From NCBI GenBank assembly GCA_934526015.1, contig CAKSZY010000003.1:140334-204333 (forward strand): a stretch of 64,000 bases of DNA, in the 5' to 3' direction. Shown in pieces: positions 46,714 to 57,516 of this stretch (its first letter is position 1; each line of letters starts with the position of its first letter). The notes under the pieces were generated by a model, which did not search any database, was not told where the DNA came from, and saw nothing but the letters and a program-made list of their open reading frames with translations. The translations under genes and the position numbers were made by a program. This stretch comes from an uncultured Dokdonella sp. (GTDB lineage Bacteria; Pseudomonadota; Gammaproteobacteria; Xanthomonadales; Rhodanobacteraceae).

Positions 46714-48099
46714 ATGAATCCATCCGAGTCGAACGCGCAGACCCGTGTCACCCCGGTGTCGGCCAACCTGCGCATCATTCCGCGTGCCGAGCACGGCATA
46801 TCGCGCAAGAACATTTCCAACGGTGCCCTGCGCGTCCTCTATCGACTGCACGAGGCCGGCTACAAGGCCTTCCTCGTCGGCGGAGCCGTGCGCGACCTGT
46901 TGCTCGGCGGTCATCCGAAGGACTTCGATGTCGCCACCGACGCCACGCCCGAACAGACCCGCGCGCTGTTCCGCAACTGCCGCCTGATCGGTCGCCGATT
47001 CCGCCTCGCCCACGTCGTGTTCGGTCGCGAGATCGTCGAAGTCGCGACCTTCCGCGGCACCGGCGAGGAGGGCGATGCCGATCGCCACATCGTCGACGGC
47101 CGCATCCTGCGCGACAACGTCTACGGCAGCATCGAGGAGGACGCGCTGCGGCGCGATTTCACCGTCAACGCGATGTACTACGACATCGCCGATTTCAGCG
47201 TGCGCGACTACGTGGGCGGCATCGACGACCTGCGACAGAGACAACTGCGCCTGATCGGCGACCCGGCGCAGCGCTACCGCGAGGACCCGGTGCGCATGCT
47301 GCGCGCCGCCCGCCTCGCCGCCAAGCTCGACTTCGAGATTGCCGCCGAAGCGGCCGCACCGATCGCCGAACTGGCGCCGCTGCTGGCCGAAGTCGCGCCG
47401 GCGCGCCTGTTCGACGAGTCGCTCAAGTTGTTCCTGTCCGGGCACGGCCTCGAAAGCCTGCGGCGCCTGCACAACCACGGCTTGCTGAAGGAGCTGTTCC
47501 CGGCGACCGCGAAAGCACTCGCCGGCCCGCGCGCCGCGGAGTTCGGCCGCCTGCTCGGCTACACCTTCACCAGCACCGACGAGCGCGTGCGCGCCGACAA
47601 GCCGGTGACTCCGGCCTTCCTGTTCGCGGCCCTGCTGTGGGAGCCGGTGCGGGCCACCGCCGAGCGGCTGGTCGAGGACGGCAGCGATGCGGCGGTGGCA
47701 TTGACGGTGGCGGTCGACCGCGTCATGCACCAGCAGGCCGCGCGCGTGGCGATTCCGCGCCGCTTCGTTCTCGGCATGGAGGAAATCTGGTCGCTGCAGC
47801 CGCGCTTCGAGCAGCGCCAGCGCAAGCGCGTCATGCGCCTGCTTGCCCATCCGCGCTTTCGCGCGGCATTCGATTTCCTCGTCCTGCGCGCGCAGGACGA
47901 GGCCGAACTCGCGCCGCTGGTGGAATGGTGGACGGAAGCGCAGCAGCTCGATCCGCACGAACTCGGCGAGCGCCTGTCGCCGGCGCCCGCGCCGGCCGCC
48001 GACCCGCCGGCCGGCGCCAAGCGCAAGCGTCCGCGCCGCCGGCGCAAGGGTGCGGGTGGCGGGCCGTCCGCGAGCGAGCCGGCCGCGGCGCCGCAGTGA
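46714..48099 (+). CDS. pcnB: poly(A) polymerase I
   Basis: A 461-residue class II nucleotidyltransferase. The catalytic motif GGAVRDLLLGGHPKDFDVATDA (GGAVRDLLLG, then DFDVATD) and RRFRLAHVVFGREIVEV support poly(A) polymerase rather than CCA-adding enzyme. It adds A-tails that mark RNA for decay. The C-terminus is a basic RNA-binding tail (KRKRPRRRRKGAGGG). The start of folK overlaps by four bases. The arrangement pcnB-folK-panB is the gammaproteobacterial one. Confidence 0.95.
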   Translation: MNPSESNAQTRVTPVSANLRIIPRAEHGISRKNISNGALRVLYRLHEAGYKAFLVGGAVRDLLLGGHPKDFDVATDATPEQTRALFRNCRLIGRRFRLAHVVFGREIVEVATFRGTGEEGDADRHIVDGRILRDNVYGSIEEDALRRDFTVNAMYYDIADFSVRDYVGGIDDLRQRQLRLIGDPAQRYREDPVRMLRAARLAAKLDFEIAAEAAAPIAELAPLLAEVAPARLFDESLKLFLSGHGLESLRRLHNHGLLKELFPATAKALAGPRAAEFGRLLGYTFTSTDERVRADKPVTPAFLFAALLWEPVRATAERLVEDGSDAAVALTVAVDRVMHQQAARVAIPRRFVLGMEEIWSLQPRFEQRQRKRVMRLLAHPRFRAAFDFLVLRAQDEAELAPLVEWWTEAQQLDPHELGERLSPAPAPAADPPAGAKRKRPRRRRKGAGGGPSASEPAAAPQ

Positions 48100-48581
48100 C
48101 GCGCGTACTCGCCCATATCGGTCTCGGCAGCAATCTCGATTCCCCGCAGCAGCAGCTGCAGCGTGCGTTCGAGCACATCGATGCGATCCCGGCGACACGC
48201 CTGCGCCGGCGCTCGCGGCTGTTCCGCACGCCGCCGTGGGGCGGGATCGTGCAGCCGGATTTCGTCAACGCGGTGGCCGAAGTCGAAACCGGACTCGGCG
48301 CGCGCGCATTGCTCGACGCGTTGCTGGCCATCGAGCGCCAGCATGGGCGCGTCCGCAACCACGAACGCTGGGGGCCACGCGTGCTCGACCTCGACCTGCT
48401 GATGTACGGCAGCGTCCGCCTGCACGAGGAGGGCCTCGAACTGCCGCATCCGCACCTGCACGAGCGCGCCTTCGTGCTGGTGCCGCTGGCCGACATCGAT
48501 CCGGCCATCACCATTCCGGGGCATGGTCCGGTCGGCGTGCTGGCTGCGGCATTCGCCGCCGATGCCTGCGTTGCGCTGTGA
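48096..48581 (+). CDS. folK: 6-hydroxymethyl-7,8-dihydropterin pyrophosphokinase
   Basis: A 161-residue HPPK. The GTG start at 48096 overlaps the pcnB stop (GTGA). Family motifs: HIGLGSNLDSP, RSRLFRTPPWGG, QPDFVNAVAEV and RWGPRVLDLDLLMYG, which bind ATP and two Mg ions. It phosphorylates the pterin in folate synthesis. It precedes panB by 61 bp. Confidence 0.96.
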   Translation: MTRVLAHIGLGSNLDSPQQQLQRAFEHIDAIPATRLRRRSRLFRTPPWGGIVQPDFVNAVAEVETGLGARALLDALLAIERQHGRVRNHERWGPRVLDLDLLMYGSVRLHEEGLELPHPHLHERAFVLVPLADIDPAITIPGHGPVGVLAAAFAADACVAL

Positions 48582-48642
48582 TGCTCCGCGCGTGAGCGGC
48601 GCGCTACGATAACCGGCCGCGCGGCATCCGAGGATCCCTGGC

Positions 48643-49467
48643 ATGTACCCGACTCCCCACGCGGCACCGGCGCGCGCCGCGTTCACCGTGCCGCAACTGC
48701 AGCAGCGCAAGCGAAGGGGCGAGAAGATCGTCGCCCTCACCTGTTACGACGCGAGCTTCGCCGCCTGCCTCGATGCCGGCGGCATCGATCTCGCCCTGGT
48801 CGGCGATTCGCTCGGCATGGTCGTGCAGGGCCATGCGAGCACCTTGCCGGTGACCCTCGACGCCATGGTCTATCACTGTGCGGCGGTGGCCCGCGGGCTT
48901 GCCTCGGCGCTGCTGGTCGCCGACCTGCCGTTCATGTCGTTTCGCGACGAGGCGATGGCGCTGGCCACGGCGGCCCGGCTGATGGCCGAGGGTGGCGCGG
49001 CCATGGTCAAGCTCGAAGGCGCGGGCCGGGTCTGCGGCATCATCGCCGCGCTCGTGCAGCAGGACGTGCCGGTGTGCGCCCATCTCGGCCTGACCCCGCA
49101 GTCGGTGCACCGTTTCGGCGGCTATCGCGTGAAGGGCCGCGACGAAGCGGATGCCGGCCGCCTGCTCGATGACGCGCATCGCGTCGCCGAAGCCGGCGCC
49201 GCCGCCCTCGTGCTCGAATGCGTGCCGGCGGCGCTGGCCGCCCGCATCACCCGCGAAGTCGACATTCCGACCATCGGCATCGGCGCCGGCGTCGACTGCG
49301 ATGGCCAGGTGCTGGTCGCCTACGACCTGCTCGGCCTGACGCCCGGACGCCGGCCGCGTTTCACCCGCAACTTCCTCGAAGGCCGCGATTCGGTGGTGGC
49401 GGCGTTTGCCGCCTATCGCGATGCCGTGCGTGACGGCAGCTTTCCCGCGGCGGAGCATTCGTACTGA
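48643..49467 (+). CDS. panB: 3-methyl-2-oxobutanoate hydroxymethyltransferase
   Basis: A 274-residue TIM-barrel enzyme. ALTCYDASFAACLD, ALVGDSLGMVVQGH (metal-binding Asp), and HLGLTPQSVHRFGGYRV are typical. It makes ketopantoate from ketoisovalerate using methylene-THF. A CGAGGA site precedes ATG at 48643. A TACGAT -10-like element at 48605 may give an extra start. Its stop is joined to panC by TGATG. Confidence 0.97.
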   Translation: MYPTPHAAPARAAFTVPQLQQRKRRGEKIVALTCYDASFAACLDAGGIDLALVGDSLGMVVQGHASTLPVTLDAMVYHCAAVARGLASALLVADLPFMSFRDEAMALATAARLMAEGGAAMVKLEGAGRVCGIIAALVQQDVPVCAHLGLTPQSVHRFGGYRVKGRDEADAGRLLDDAHRVAEAGAAALVLECVPAALAARITREVDIPTIGIGAGVDCDGQVLVAYDLLGLTPGRRPRFTRNFLEGRDSVVAAFAAYRDAVRDGSFPAAEHSY

Positions 49468-50345
49468 TGGAGACCGTCACCGAAGTCGCCGACCTGCGTG
49501 CGCACGTGGCGGCCGCACGCGCGCGCGGCCAGCGCATCGGCTTCGTGCCGACCATGGGCAATCTGCACGCCGGTCACGAATCGCTGGTCGTGCTGGCGCG
49601 CGAGCATGCCGATTTCGTTGTCGCCAGCGTGTTCGTCAATCCGACCCAGTTCGGCCCGAACGAGGACTTCGCGCGCTATCCGCGCACGCCGGCGGCCGAT
49701 GCCGAAAAGCTTGCCGCGGCGGGTTGCGCGCTGATGTTCCTGCCGGATGCGGCGACGATGTATCCACTCGGCATCGAGCGCGCGGTGCGCATGTCGGTGC
49801 CGGGCATCTCCGAGGTGCTCGACGGCGCCAGCCGGCCCGGGCACTTCGACGGCGTCGCCACCGTCGTGGCCCGCCTGTTCAATCTCGTCCAGCCCGACGT
49901 CGCCGTATTCGGTCGCAAGGATTACCAGCAATGGCTGGTGGTGCGCGCGCTGGTCGCCGACCTCGGCTTTCCCCTCGCCATCGTCGGCGCGCCGATCGTG
50001 CGCGAGACCGACGGGCTCGCCATGAGTTCGCGCAACCAGTACCTCGATGCCGGCCAGCGCGTGCAGGCGGCCGGCCTGCACGCGACCCTGCGATGGATGG
50101 TGGCCGAGGTGGATGCCGCGCCCGACGACTGGCCGCGGATCGAGGCGGAAGCCGTCGCCCGCCTGCGTGCGCTCGGCTTCGAGCCGGACTATGCCGTGCT
50201 GCGCCGGGGCGACGATCTCGGCCTGCCGGAACCCGGCTTCGCCGGCGGCGGGGTGGCCCTGGTGGCGGCGCGGCTCGGCGGCGTCCGCCTCATCGACAAC
50301 CTCGAGTTCGGCCCGGGCGTCGGGGGAGCGCAACGCGTTGTGTGA
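49467..50345 (+). CDS. panC: pantoate-beta-alanine ligase
   Basis: A 292-residue class-I-like adenylating enzyme: TMGNLHAGHESLVV (HxGH), NPTQFGPNEDFARYPR, FGRKDYQQWLVV and SSRNQYL signature. It joins pantoate to beta-alanine, made by PanD a little downstream. ATG at 49467 overlaps the panB stop, so coupled. A terminator at 50468 lies 120 bases after the stop. Confidence 0.97.
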   Translation: METVTEVADLRAHVAAARARGQRIGFVPTMGNLHAGHESLVVLAREHADFVVASVFVNPTQFGPNEDFARYPRTPAADAEKLAAAGCALMFLPDAATMYPLGIERAVRMSVPGISEVLDGASRPGHFDGVATVVARLFNLVQPDVAVFGRKDYQQWLVVRALVADLGFPLAIVGAPIVRETDGLAMSSRNQYLDAGQRVQAAGLHATLRWMVAEVDAAPDDWPRIEAEAVARLRALGFEPDYAVLRRGDDLGLPEPGFAGGGVALVAARLGGVRLIDNLEFGPGVGGAQRVV

Positions 50346-50678
50346 AACAGGTGGCACTTTGCAACAAGCTGTGGTATCGTCGCCACCGTACTCGGGATTT
50401 ATGCAACGCAGGGCGTTGCTCTCCAGGTACACCAGGGCGCATTGCAGGTAGTCGTCACTCCAATCTGAACCCTCGCGCGGAAACGCTGCGAGGGTTTTTT
50501 TTCGCCTGCGCGTCGGCGGAGGATGTGAAAATCGCTTGATTTTCAACGGGTTGGATTCGGGCCTTTCGCTGCCGCCCGGCGCGATGCCGGAGCCAGCGGC
50601 GCCTGCGGTCGGTGGATGCTGCAGCGCGATCTGCTAGAATCCCGCCTCGTTGTTTTTCCGCAACAGTTCAGCGACGCC
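50346..50678 (+). ncRNA. panC-panD gap with terminator; candidate small RNA or structured 3' end
   Basis: A 333-bp gap in an otherwise tight operon. A TATCGT -10-like hexamer (50375-50380) could start a transcript near 50387; it would include a perfect 7-bp hairpin GCAACGC/GCGTTGC (50403-50419) and end at the strong terminator 50468-50502, i.e. ~115 bases. No ORF in it looks coding. It could equally be the 3' UTR of the panBC mRNA. After the terminator the remaining ~175 bp hold the panD promoter (TAGAAT 50635-50640). Confidence 0.4.
50468..50502 (+). terminator. strong rho-independent terminator after panC
   Basis: AACCCTCGC (50468-50476) pairs with GCGAGGGTT (50488-50496), followed by an eight-T run to 50502. 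Confidence 0.93.
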
Positions 50679-51059
50679 ATGCAGCTCAACTTGCTCAAGG
50701 CCAAGATCCACCGCGCCACGGTCACCCAGGCCGAACTCCATTACGAAGGCTCCTGCGCGATCGACGGCCGCCTGCTCGACCTCTCGGGCATCCGCGAGTA
50801 CGAACAGATCCACATCTACAACGTCAACAACGGCGAGCGCTTCAGTACCTATGCGATCCGCGCCGAGGAAGGCTCCGGCACGATCTCGATCAACGGCGCG
50901 GCGGCCCATCGTGCCGGTCCCGGCGACATCATCATCATCTGCGCCTACGGCGTCATCGCCGAGGCGGAAGCGGCGAAGTTCAAGCCGACCCTCGTCTACG
51001 TCGACCGCCACAACCGCCTGACCCACACCAACGACTCGATCCCGCCGCAGGCGGCCTGA
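50679..51059 (+). CDS. panD: aspartate 1-decarboxylase proenzyme
   Basis: A 126-residue PanD, identical in length to the E. coli protein. It carries the self-cleavage site Gly24-Ser25 in [10 protein letters not shown], which produces the pyruvoyl group, and the active-site Tyr in ICAYGVIAE. It makes beta-alanine for PanC. A TAGAAT hexamer 38 bp before ATG suggests a separate promoter, consistent with the terminator upstream. It ends one base before the opposing queG. Confidence 0.97.
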   Translation: MQLNLLKAKIHRATVTQAELHYEGSCAIDGRLLDLSGIREYEQIHIYNVNNGERFSTYAIRAEEGSGTISINGAAAHRAGPGDIIIICAYGVIAEAEAAKFKPTLVYVDRHNRLTHTNDSIPPQAA

Positions 51060-51060
51060 C

Positions 51061-52155
51061 TCAGGCGCCGGCCGCGGCGGCTTTTGCCGCCTGTTCGGCC
51101 AGCGCCCAGGCGACGTGTTCGCGCACGAGTTCCGACGGATCGGCGCGGCGTGCCTCGAGGGCGGCGACCACCTCCGCCGAATGCGGCGCATTGCCGAGCG
51201 CGACGGCGAGGTTGCGCAGCCAGCGCGGGTAGCCGGTGCGGCGGATCGCCGAACCCTCGGTGCGGCGTTCGAATTCGGCTTCGTCCCAGCCGAACAGGTC
51301 GACCAGGGCGCTGTCGTCGAGGCCGTGGCGGACGCGGAAGTCCGGCTCGGGCGTGGCGCGTGCGTACTTGTTCCACGGGCACACCAGTTGGCAATCGTCG
51401 CAGCCGAAGATGCGGTTGCCGATCGGTCGACGCAGTTCGGTCGGAATCGGTCCCGCCAGTTCGATGGTCAGGTAGGAGATGCAGCGTCGCGCATCGACCT
51501 GGTAGGGCGCGACGATCGCACCGGTCGGGCAGATGTCGATGCAGCGCGTGCAACTTCCGCAATGCGCCGTGGTCGGCGCGTCGAGGGGCAGCGGCAGGTC
51601 GGTGTAGAGCTCGCCGAGGAAGAACCACGAGCCGGCCTCGCGGTGGATCAGGCAAGTGTGCTTGCCGACCCAGCCGAGACCGCTTTCGCGCGCCAGTGCG
51701 CGCTCGAGCACCGGTGCGGAATCGACGAAGGCGCGATAGCCGAACGGACCGACCTCGGTGGCGATGCGGTCGGCCAGCTTCTGCAGCCGGTTGCGCATCA
51801 GCTTGTGGTAGTCGCGGCCGAGCGCATAGCGGGCGACGTAGGCACGGTTGCCGTCGGCGAGCACCTCCCAGCCGTCGCGTGCGCCGGCGGCGAGATAGTC
51901 CATGCGCACGGTGACCACGCGCAGGGTGCCCGGCTGCAGTTCGGCCGGACGGCTGCGCCGCGTGCCGTGGCGGGCCATGTAGTCCATCTCGCCGTGATGG
52001 CCGGCGTCGAGCCATTCGAGCAGGCGGGTTTCGTCGGCACCGAGTTCGATGCCGGCGATGCCGACCTGCTGGAAGCCGAGCTCGCGCCCCCAGCTGCGGA
52101 TGCGCGCGGCCAGCGCGGCGGGATCGGTGGTGCGTGCGGGCAGCGGCTCGGACAT
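51061..52155 (-). CDS. queG: epoxyqueuosine reductase
   Basis: A 364-residue cobalamin/iron-sulfur protein. Two [4Fe-4S] motifs: HCGSCTRCIDICPTGA and FGCDDCQLVCPWN; upstream is the DUF1730 domain with GRDYHKLMRNRLQKLA; a HEAT-like C-terminal part ends ASE-type (AAALEARRAD...). It reduces epoxyqueuosine to queuosine in tRNA. ATG at 52155; divergent from nnr with 47 bp between, the same pairing as in E. coli (queG/nnr). Confidence 0.96.
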   Translation of the reverse strand: MSEPLPARTTDPAALAARIRSWGRELGFQQVGIAGIELGADETRLLEWLDAGHHGEMDYMARHGTRRSRPAELQPGTLRVVTVRMDYLAAGARDGWEVLADGNRAYVARYALGRDYHKLMRNRLQKLADRIATEVGPFGYRAFVDSAPVLERALARESGLGWVGKHTCLIHREAGSWFFLGELYTDLPLPLDAPTTAHCGSCTRCIDICPTGAIVAPYQVDARRCISYLTIELAGPIPTELRRPIGNRIFGCDDCQLVCPWNKYARATPEPDFRVRHGLDDSALVDLFGWDEAEFERRTEGSAIRRTGYPRWLRNLAVALGNAPHSAEVVAALEARRADPSELVREHVAWALAEQAAKAAAAGA

Positions 52156-52189
52156 GGCGAGGCAAGCATAGCGTTGGCGGCGCGGTCCC

Positions 52190-52195
52190 TATAAT
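52190..52195 (+). promoter_or_regulatory. consensus -10 hexamer TATAAT directly before nnr
   Basis: TATAAT ends seven bases before the nnr ATG (52203). The expected start site is at or one base before the start codon. No good -35 is seen at 16-18 bp. Confidence 0.6.
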
Positions 52196-52202
52196 CGCGC
52201 CC

Positions 52203-53696
52203 ATGACCCGCGACCCATCCGCGACCGATCTCCTCAGCGTGGCCCAGGTGCGTGCGCTCGACCGCGAGGTCATCGACCACCACGGCATCGACGGCTTCGA
52301 GCTCATGCAGCGCGCGGCCCGCTCCGCGTGGGCATCGCTGCGTCGGCACTGGCCCGCGGTGCGCCGCGTGCTGGTGCTGGCCGGCCCCGGCAACAACGGT
52401 GGCGATGCCTTCCTGCTCGCCACGCTGGCGCAGGCCGACGGCATCGAGGTTGCCGTGTGGCCGCTCGCCGATGCCGCGCACGGTGCGGAAGCGCAGCGCG
52501 CACGCGCCGCCTGGAGCGAAGCCGGCGGCGCGCTCGTCCATGGCGATGCGCCCGCGCTCCTCGACGGCGTCGATGTCGTCGTCGACGGCCTGTTCGGCAC
52601 CGGCGGCGGGCGTGCGCTCGAAGGCCCGGCGCGCACACTGGTGGCGCAGGTCGCCGCACGCGGCCTGCCGGTGCTGGCCCTCGATCTGCCCTCGGGACTC
52701 GATGCCGACAGCGGTGTCGCCGCGGAAAGTGCGGTGCGTGCAGCGGTGACGGTCAGCTTCATCGCCTGGAAGCGCGGCCTGTTCACCGCCGACGGCGCCG
52801 ACTGCTGCGGCGTGCGCGAACTGGCCACGCTCGACGTGCCGGACGCCGCCCGCAGGCGCATCGGCCGCGATGCCGTGCTGCTGACCCGTGCCGCGCCCGG
52901 CGTGCTCGCGCCGCGGCGAGGCAATGTGAACAAGGGAAGTTTTGGTCATGTCCTGGTGGTTGGCGGCGACGACGGCATGGGCGGGGCCGTGCGCCTGGCC
53001 GGCGAGGCCGCGCTGCGCAGCGGTGCCGGCGTGGTCAGCGTCGCCACGCGTGCCGCCCACGTGGCGGCGCTCAACGCCGCGCGCCCCGAACTGATGGCGC
53101 GCGGCGTCGACGGTCCGCAATCGATCGCGCCGATGCTGGAGCGCGCGGACGTGATCGTGCTCGGCCCCGGCCTCGGCCAGGGGGCGTGGGGTCATGCGCT
53201 GTGGGATGCCGCCCTGCGCGGTGCGCAGGCCGCGGTCATCGACGCCGACGCACTCAACCTGCTGGCGCGTTCGGCAGTTGCCTTGCCGCCGCGCGCCGTG
53301 CTGACGCCGCATCCCGGCGAGGCCGGGCGCCTGCTCGCGAGCGACGCCGCCCGCGTGCAGGCAGACCGCTTTGCCGCCGCGCGCGAACTGGCCCGGCGTT
53401 ACCGGCGCACGGTCGTGCTGAAGGGCGCCGGCACCCTGGTCGCCGCACCGGACGGCCGCGTGGCGGTGTGTCCCTTCGGCAATCCCGGCATGGCCACCGC
53501 CGGCATGGGCGATGTCCTCGGCGGCATCATTGCCGCTCTGCTTGCCCAGGGGCTCGACGCCTGGGACGCCGCCTGTGCCGGGGTCGTCGCGCATGCGCGG
53601 GCCGGCGATGCCGCGGCGGCATCGATGCCGCGCGGGCTCCTCGCCGGCGATCTCTTCGCGGCGCTGCGCGCCGTGCTCAACGGGTGCGATCCGTGA
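52203..53696 (+). CDS. nnr: bifunctional NAD(P)HX epimerase/dehydratase
   Basis: A 497-residue fusion. N-terminal YjeF_N epimerase with VLAGPGNNGGDAFLLA, DGLFGTGGGR; C-terminal ADP/ATP-dependent dehydratase with NKGSFGHVLVVGG, LTPHPGEAGRLL and NPGMATAGMGDVLGGIIA. It repairs hydrated NADH and NADPH. First gene of nnr-tsaE-amiC-mutL. The stop overlaps the tsaE GTG start. Its promoter may produce leaderless mRNA. Confidence 0.96.
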   Translation: MTRDPSATDLLSVAQVRALDREVIDHHGIDGFELMQRAARSAWASLRRHWPAVRRVLVLAGPGNNGGDAFLLATLAQADGIEVAVWPLADAAHGAEAQRARAAWSEAGGALVHGDAPALLDGVDVVVDGLFGTGGGRALEGPARTLVAQVAARGLPVLALDLPSGLDADSGVAAESAVRAAVTVSFIAWKRGLFTADGADCCGVRELATLDVPDAARRRIGRDAVLLTRAAPGVLAPRRGNVNKGSFGHVLVVGGDDGMGGAVRLAGEAALRSGAGVVSVATRAAHVAALNAARPELMARGVDGPQSIAPMLERADVIVLGPGLGQGAWGHALWDAALRGAQAAVIDADALNLLARSAVALPPRAVLTPHPGEAGRLLASDAARVQADRFAAARELARRYRRTVVLKGAGTLVAAPDGRVAVCPFGNPGMATAGMGDVLGGIIAALLAQGLDAWDAACAGVVAHARAGDAAAASMPRGLLAGDLFAALRAVLNGCDP

Positions 53697-54160
53697 CCGC
53701 TGCGGTCGAACGGGCGGCGCTCGACGAAGCCGGCCTGGTCGCCGTCGCGGAAGCGCTGGCAAGGGCGGCGCCCGCCGGCATGATCCTGCACCTGCAGGGC
53801 GAACTCGGCGCCGGCAAGACCACCTTCGCGCGCGCCTGGTTGCGCGCGCGCGGCGTCGACGGCCGCATCCGCAGCCCGACCTACAGCCTCGTCGAGTCGT
53901 ATCCGCTCGGTGCCACCGCGGCGCATCACCTCGATCTCTATCGCCTCGCCGATGCCGGCGAACTCGAGTGGCTCGGTCTTGCCGACCTCGTCGATGGTCG
54001 CGCCTGCATGCTGGTCGAATGGCCGGAGCGCGGCGCGGGCGCCGTGCCGGCGGCCGACCTCGTCATCCGCCTCGCCCACGCCGGCGAGCGTCGCGACCTG
54101 CGCATCGAGCCGGCTTCGCCGGCCGGCCATGCCTGGCTGCGCGCCGCCGGCCTCGACTGA
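53693..54160 (+). CDS. tsaE: tRNA threonylcarbamoyladenosine biosynthesis ATPase TsaE
   Basis: A 155-residue P-loop ATPase: HLQGELGAGKTTFARAWL (Walker A), SPTYSLVESYPLG, HHLDLYRLADAGELEWLGL and LVEWPERG. It serves the TsaD-TsaB complex in making t6A at position 37 of ANN-decoding tRNAs. GTG at 53693 overlaps the nnr stop by four bases. A 139-bp gap with a possible promoter separates it from amiC. Confidence 0.95.
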   Translation: MTAAVERAALDEAGLVAVAEALARAAPAGMILHLQGELGAGKTTFARAWLRARGVDGRIRSPTYSLVESYPLGATAAHHLDLYRLADAGELEWLGLADLVDGRACMLVEWPERGAGAVPAADLVIRLAHAGERRDLRIEPASPAGHAWLRAAGLD

Positions 54161-54261
54161 GTCCGCACGAACCGCCTGGATCGCCCCGGCCCGATCGGTC
54201 CCAAGCTTTGGGCCGAGTCTCAAGAACGTCATGCAGGCCTCGGATTCACAAGGGAAAACAC

Positions 54262-54291
54262 TTGAAATCCCCGGGCGATCTGCGCTTGAAT
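54262..54291 (+). promoter_or_regulatory. possible promoter of amiC-mutL
   Basis: TTGAAA (54262-54267), an 18-bp spacer, TTGAAT (54286-54291), ending eight bases before the ATG of amiC. Confidence 0.5.
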
Positions 54292-54299
54292 GTGCGCCC

Positions 54300-55625
54300 A
54301 TGCACAGACGTCGGGCAAAAACCGCTGCCGTGACCGTCCTGCTGGCGGGCTTGCTGGCCTGCCTGGCACCGCTGCATGCCGCCGAAGTGAAGGCCCTGCG
54401 CGTGTGGGCGGGGCCGGAGTACACGCGGGCCGTGTTCGATGTTTCCGGTCCGCTCGACTACAAGCTGTTCGATCTCGCCGACCCCGCCCGCCTCGTCCTC
54501 GACCTGCGCGCCAGTTCGTTCGCCGGCGATTTCGCCACCCCCGAGGCCAAGGGCCTGCTGAAGGCGGTCCGCAGCGGCCGCAACGGCGCCAAGGACGTGC
54601 GCGTGGTGTTCGATCTCGCCGAAGGCGTGCGGCCGAAGAGTTTCCTGCTGCCGCCGGCGGACAAGTTCGGCTACCGCCTGGTGCTCGATCTCTATCCGCA
54701 GACCCGGCCGGCTCCGGTGAAGACCGTGCAGGCCGCGTTGCCGGCCGGTTCGCAGCGCGACGTGCTGGTGATGATCGACGCCGGCCACGGCGGCGACGAT
54801 CCGGGATCGATCGGTGCCGCCGGCACCTACGAGAAGAACATCACCCTCGCGGTTTCGCGCGAGCTCAAGCGGGTGATCGACCGCGAGCCCGGCATGTCGG
54901 CCATGCTGACCCGCGACGGCGACTATTTCATTCCGCACAAGCAGCGCTACCAGAAGGCACGCGACGCCAAGGCCGACCTGTTCGTGTCGGTACACGCCGA
55001 CTCGTTCACCAACAGCGAGGCGCGCGGCAGTTCGGTGTGGGTGCTGTCGCCGCGCGGCGCGACCAGCGAGGCGGCGCGCTGGCTGGCCGACCGCGAGAAC
55101 CGCGCCGACCTCGTCGGCGGGGTTTCGCTCGACACTCGCGACGACACCCTCGCCGCGGTCCTGCTCGATCTTTCGCAGGGCGCGACGATGGAAGCGAGCG
55201 GCGCCGTGGCCGGCCAGGTGCACGCCTCGATGCGACGGATCGGACCGACCCACAAGAACCACGTCGAGCGCGCCAACTTCGTCGTGCTGCGCTCGCCGGA
55301 CGTGCCCTCGATCCTCGTCGAGACGGCTTTCATCTCCAACCCGGCCGAGGAAAAGCGTCTCAACAACCCGGCCGAGCGCACCAAGCTCGCGGAAGCCATC
55401 GTCGAGGGCATCCGCAACCATTTCCGCATGGCGCCGCCGCCGGGGACGCTGTTCGCCGCCAACACGAAACGCGACCGCGCCAGCCGGCACGTGGTGTCGA
55501 GCGGGGAAACGCTGAGCCTGATCGCCGCGCGCCACGGTCTTTCGGTCGGCGCCTTGCGCAATGCCAACAAGCTGGCCAGCGACCGCGTGCGGGTCGGCGA
55601 CGTGCTGGAGATTCCGCAGGGCTGA
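54300..55625 (+). CDS. amiC: N-acetylmuramoyl-L-alanine amidase with AMIN and LysM domains
   Basis: A 441-residue exported cell-wall enzyme. After a signal peptide ([14 protein letters not shown]) come the AMIN domain (~30-130, [13 protein letters not shown]), an Amidase_3 domain (~155-390; zinc ligands in [14 protein letters not shown], the Glu in [25 protein letters not shown]) and a LysM repeat ([19 protein letters not shown]). It cleaves peptide stems during cell separation. It resembles AmiB/AmiC; the LysM is AmiB-like, and the neighbours are those of amiB in E. coli. mutL follows after 56 bp. Confidence 0.9.
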   Translation: MHRRRAKTAAVTVLLAGLLACLAPLHAAEVKALRVWAGPEYTRAVFDVSGPLDYKLFDLADPARLVLDLRASSFAGDFATPEAKGLLKAVRSGRNGAKDVRVVFDLAEGVRPKSFLLPPADKFGYRLVLDLYPQTRPAPVKTVQAALPAGSQRDVLVMIDAGHGGDDPGSIGAAGTYEKNITLAVSRELKRVIDREPGMSAMLTRDGDYFIPHKQRYQKARDAKADLFVSVHADSFTNSEARGSSVWVLSPRGATSEAARWLADRENRADLVGGVSLDTRDDTLAAVLLDLSQGATMEASGAVAGQVHASMRRIGPTHKNHVERANFVVLRSPDVPSILVETAFISNPAEEKRLNNPAERTKLAEAIVEGIRNHFRMAPPPGTLFAANTKRDRASRHVVSSGETLSLIAARHGLSVGALRNANKLASDRVRVGDVLEIPQG

Positions 55626-55681
55626 ACGGCGGCGCCGGGGTGATCGGCTATGATGCGGCGCCTGCCGTGTCCTTGTCGCCG

Positions 55682-57490
<1,809 letters not shown>

Positions 57491-57516
57491 ACGCGCATCG
57501 CCCCGGAGTCGCAACG

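Noticed and set aside
50350..50365. Sigma-54 type promoter TGGCAC...TTGCA before the panC-panD terminator
   Set aside because: The two elements are almost adjacent; the required distance between GG and GC is not met.
50346..50546. Protein-like minus-strand translation opposite the panC-panD gap (DYLQCALVYLESNALRC)
   Set aside because: The frame would have to read through the inverse of the terminator and continue into the antisense of panC; no start codon with a ribosome binding site fits, so a gene is unlikely.
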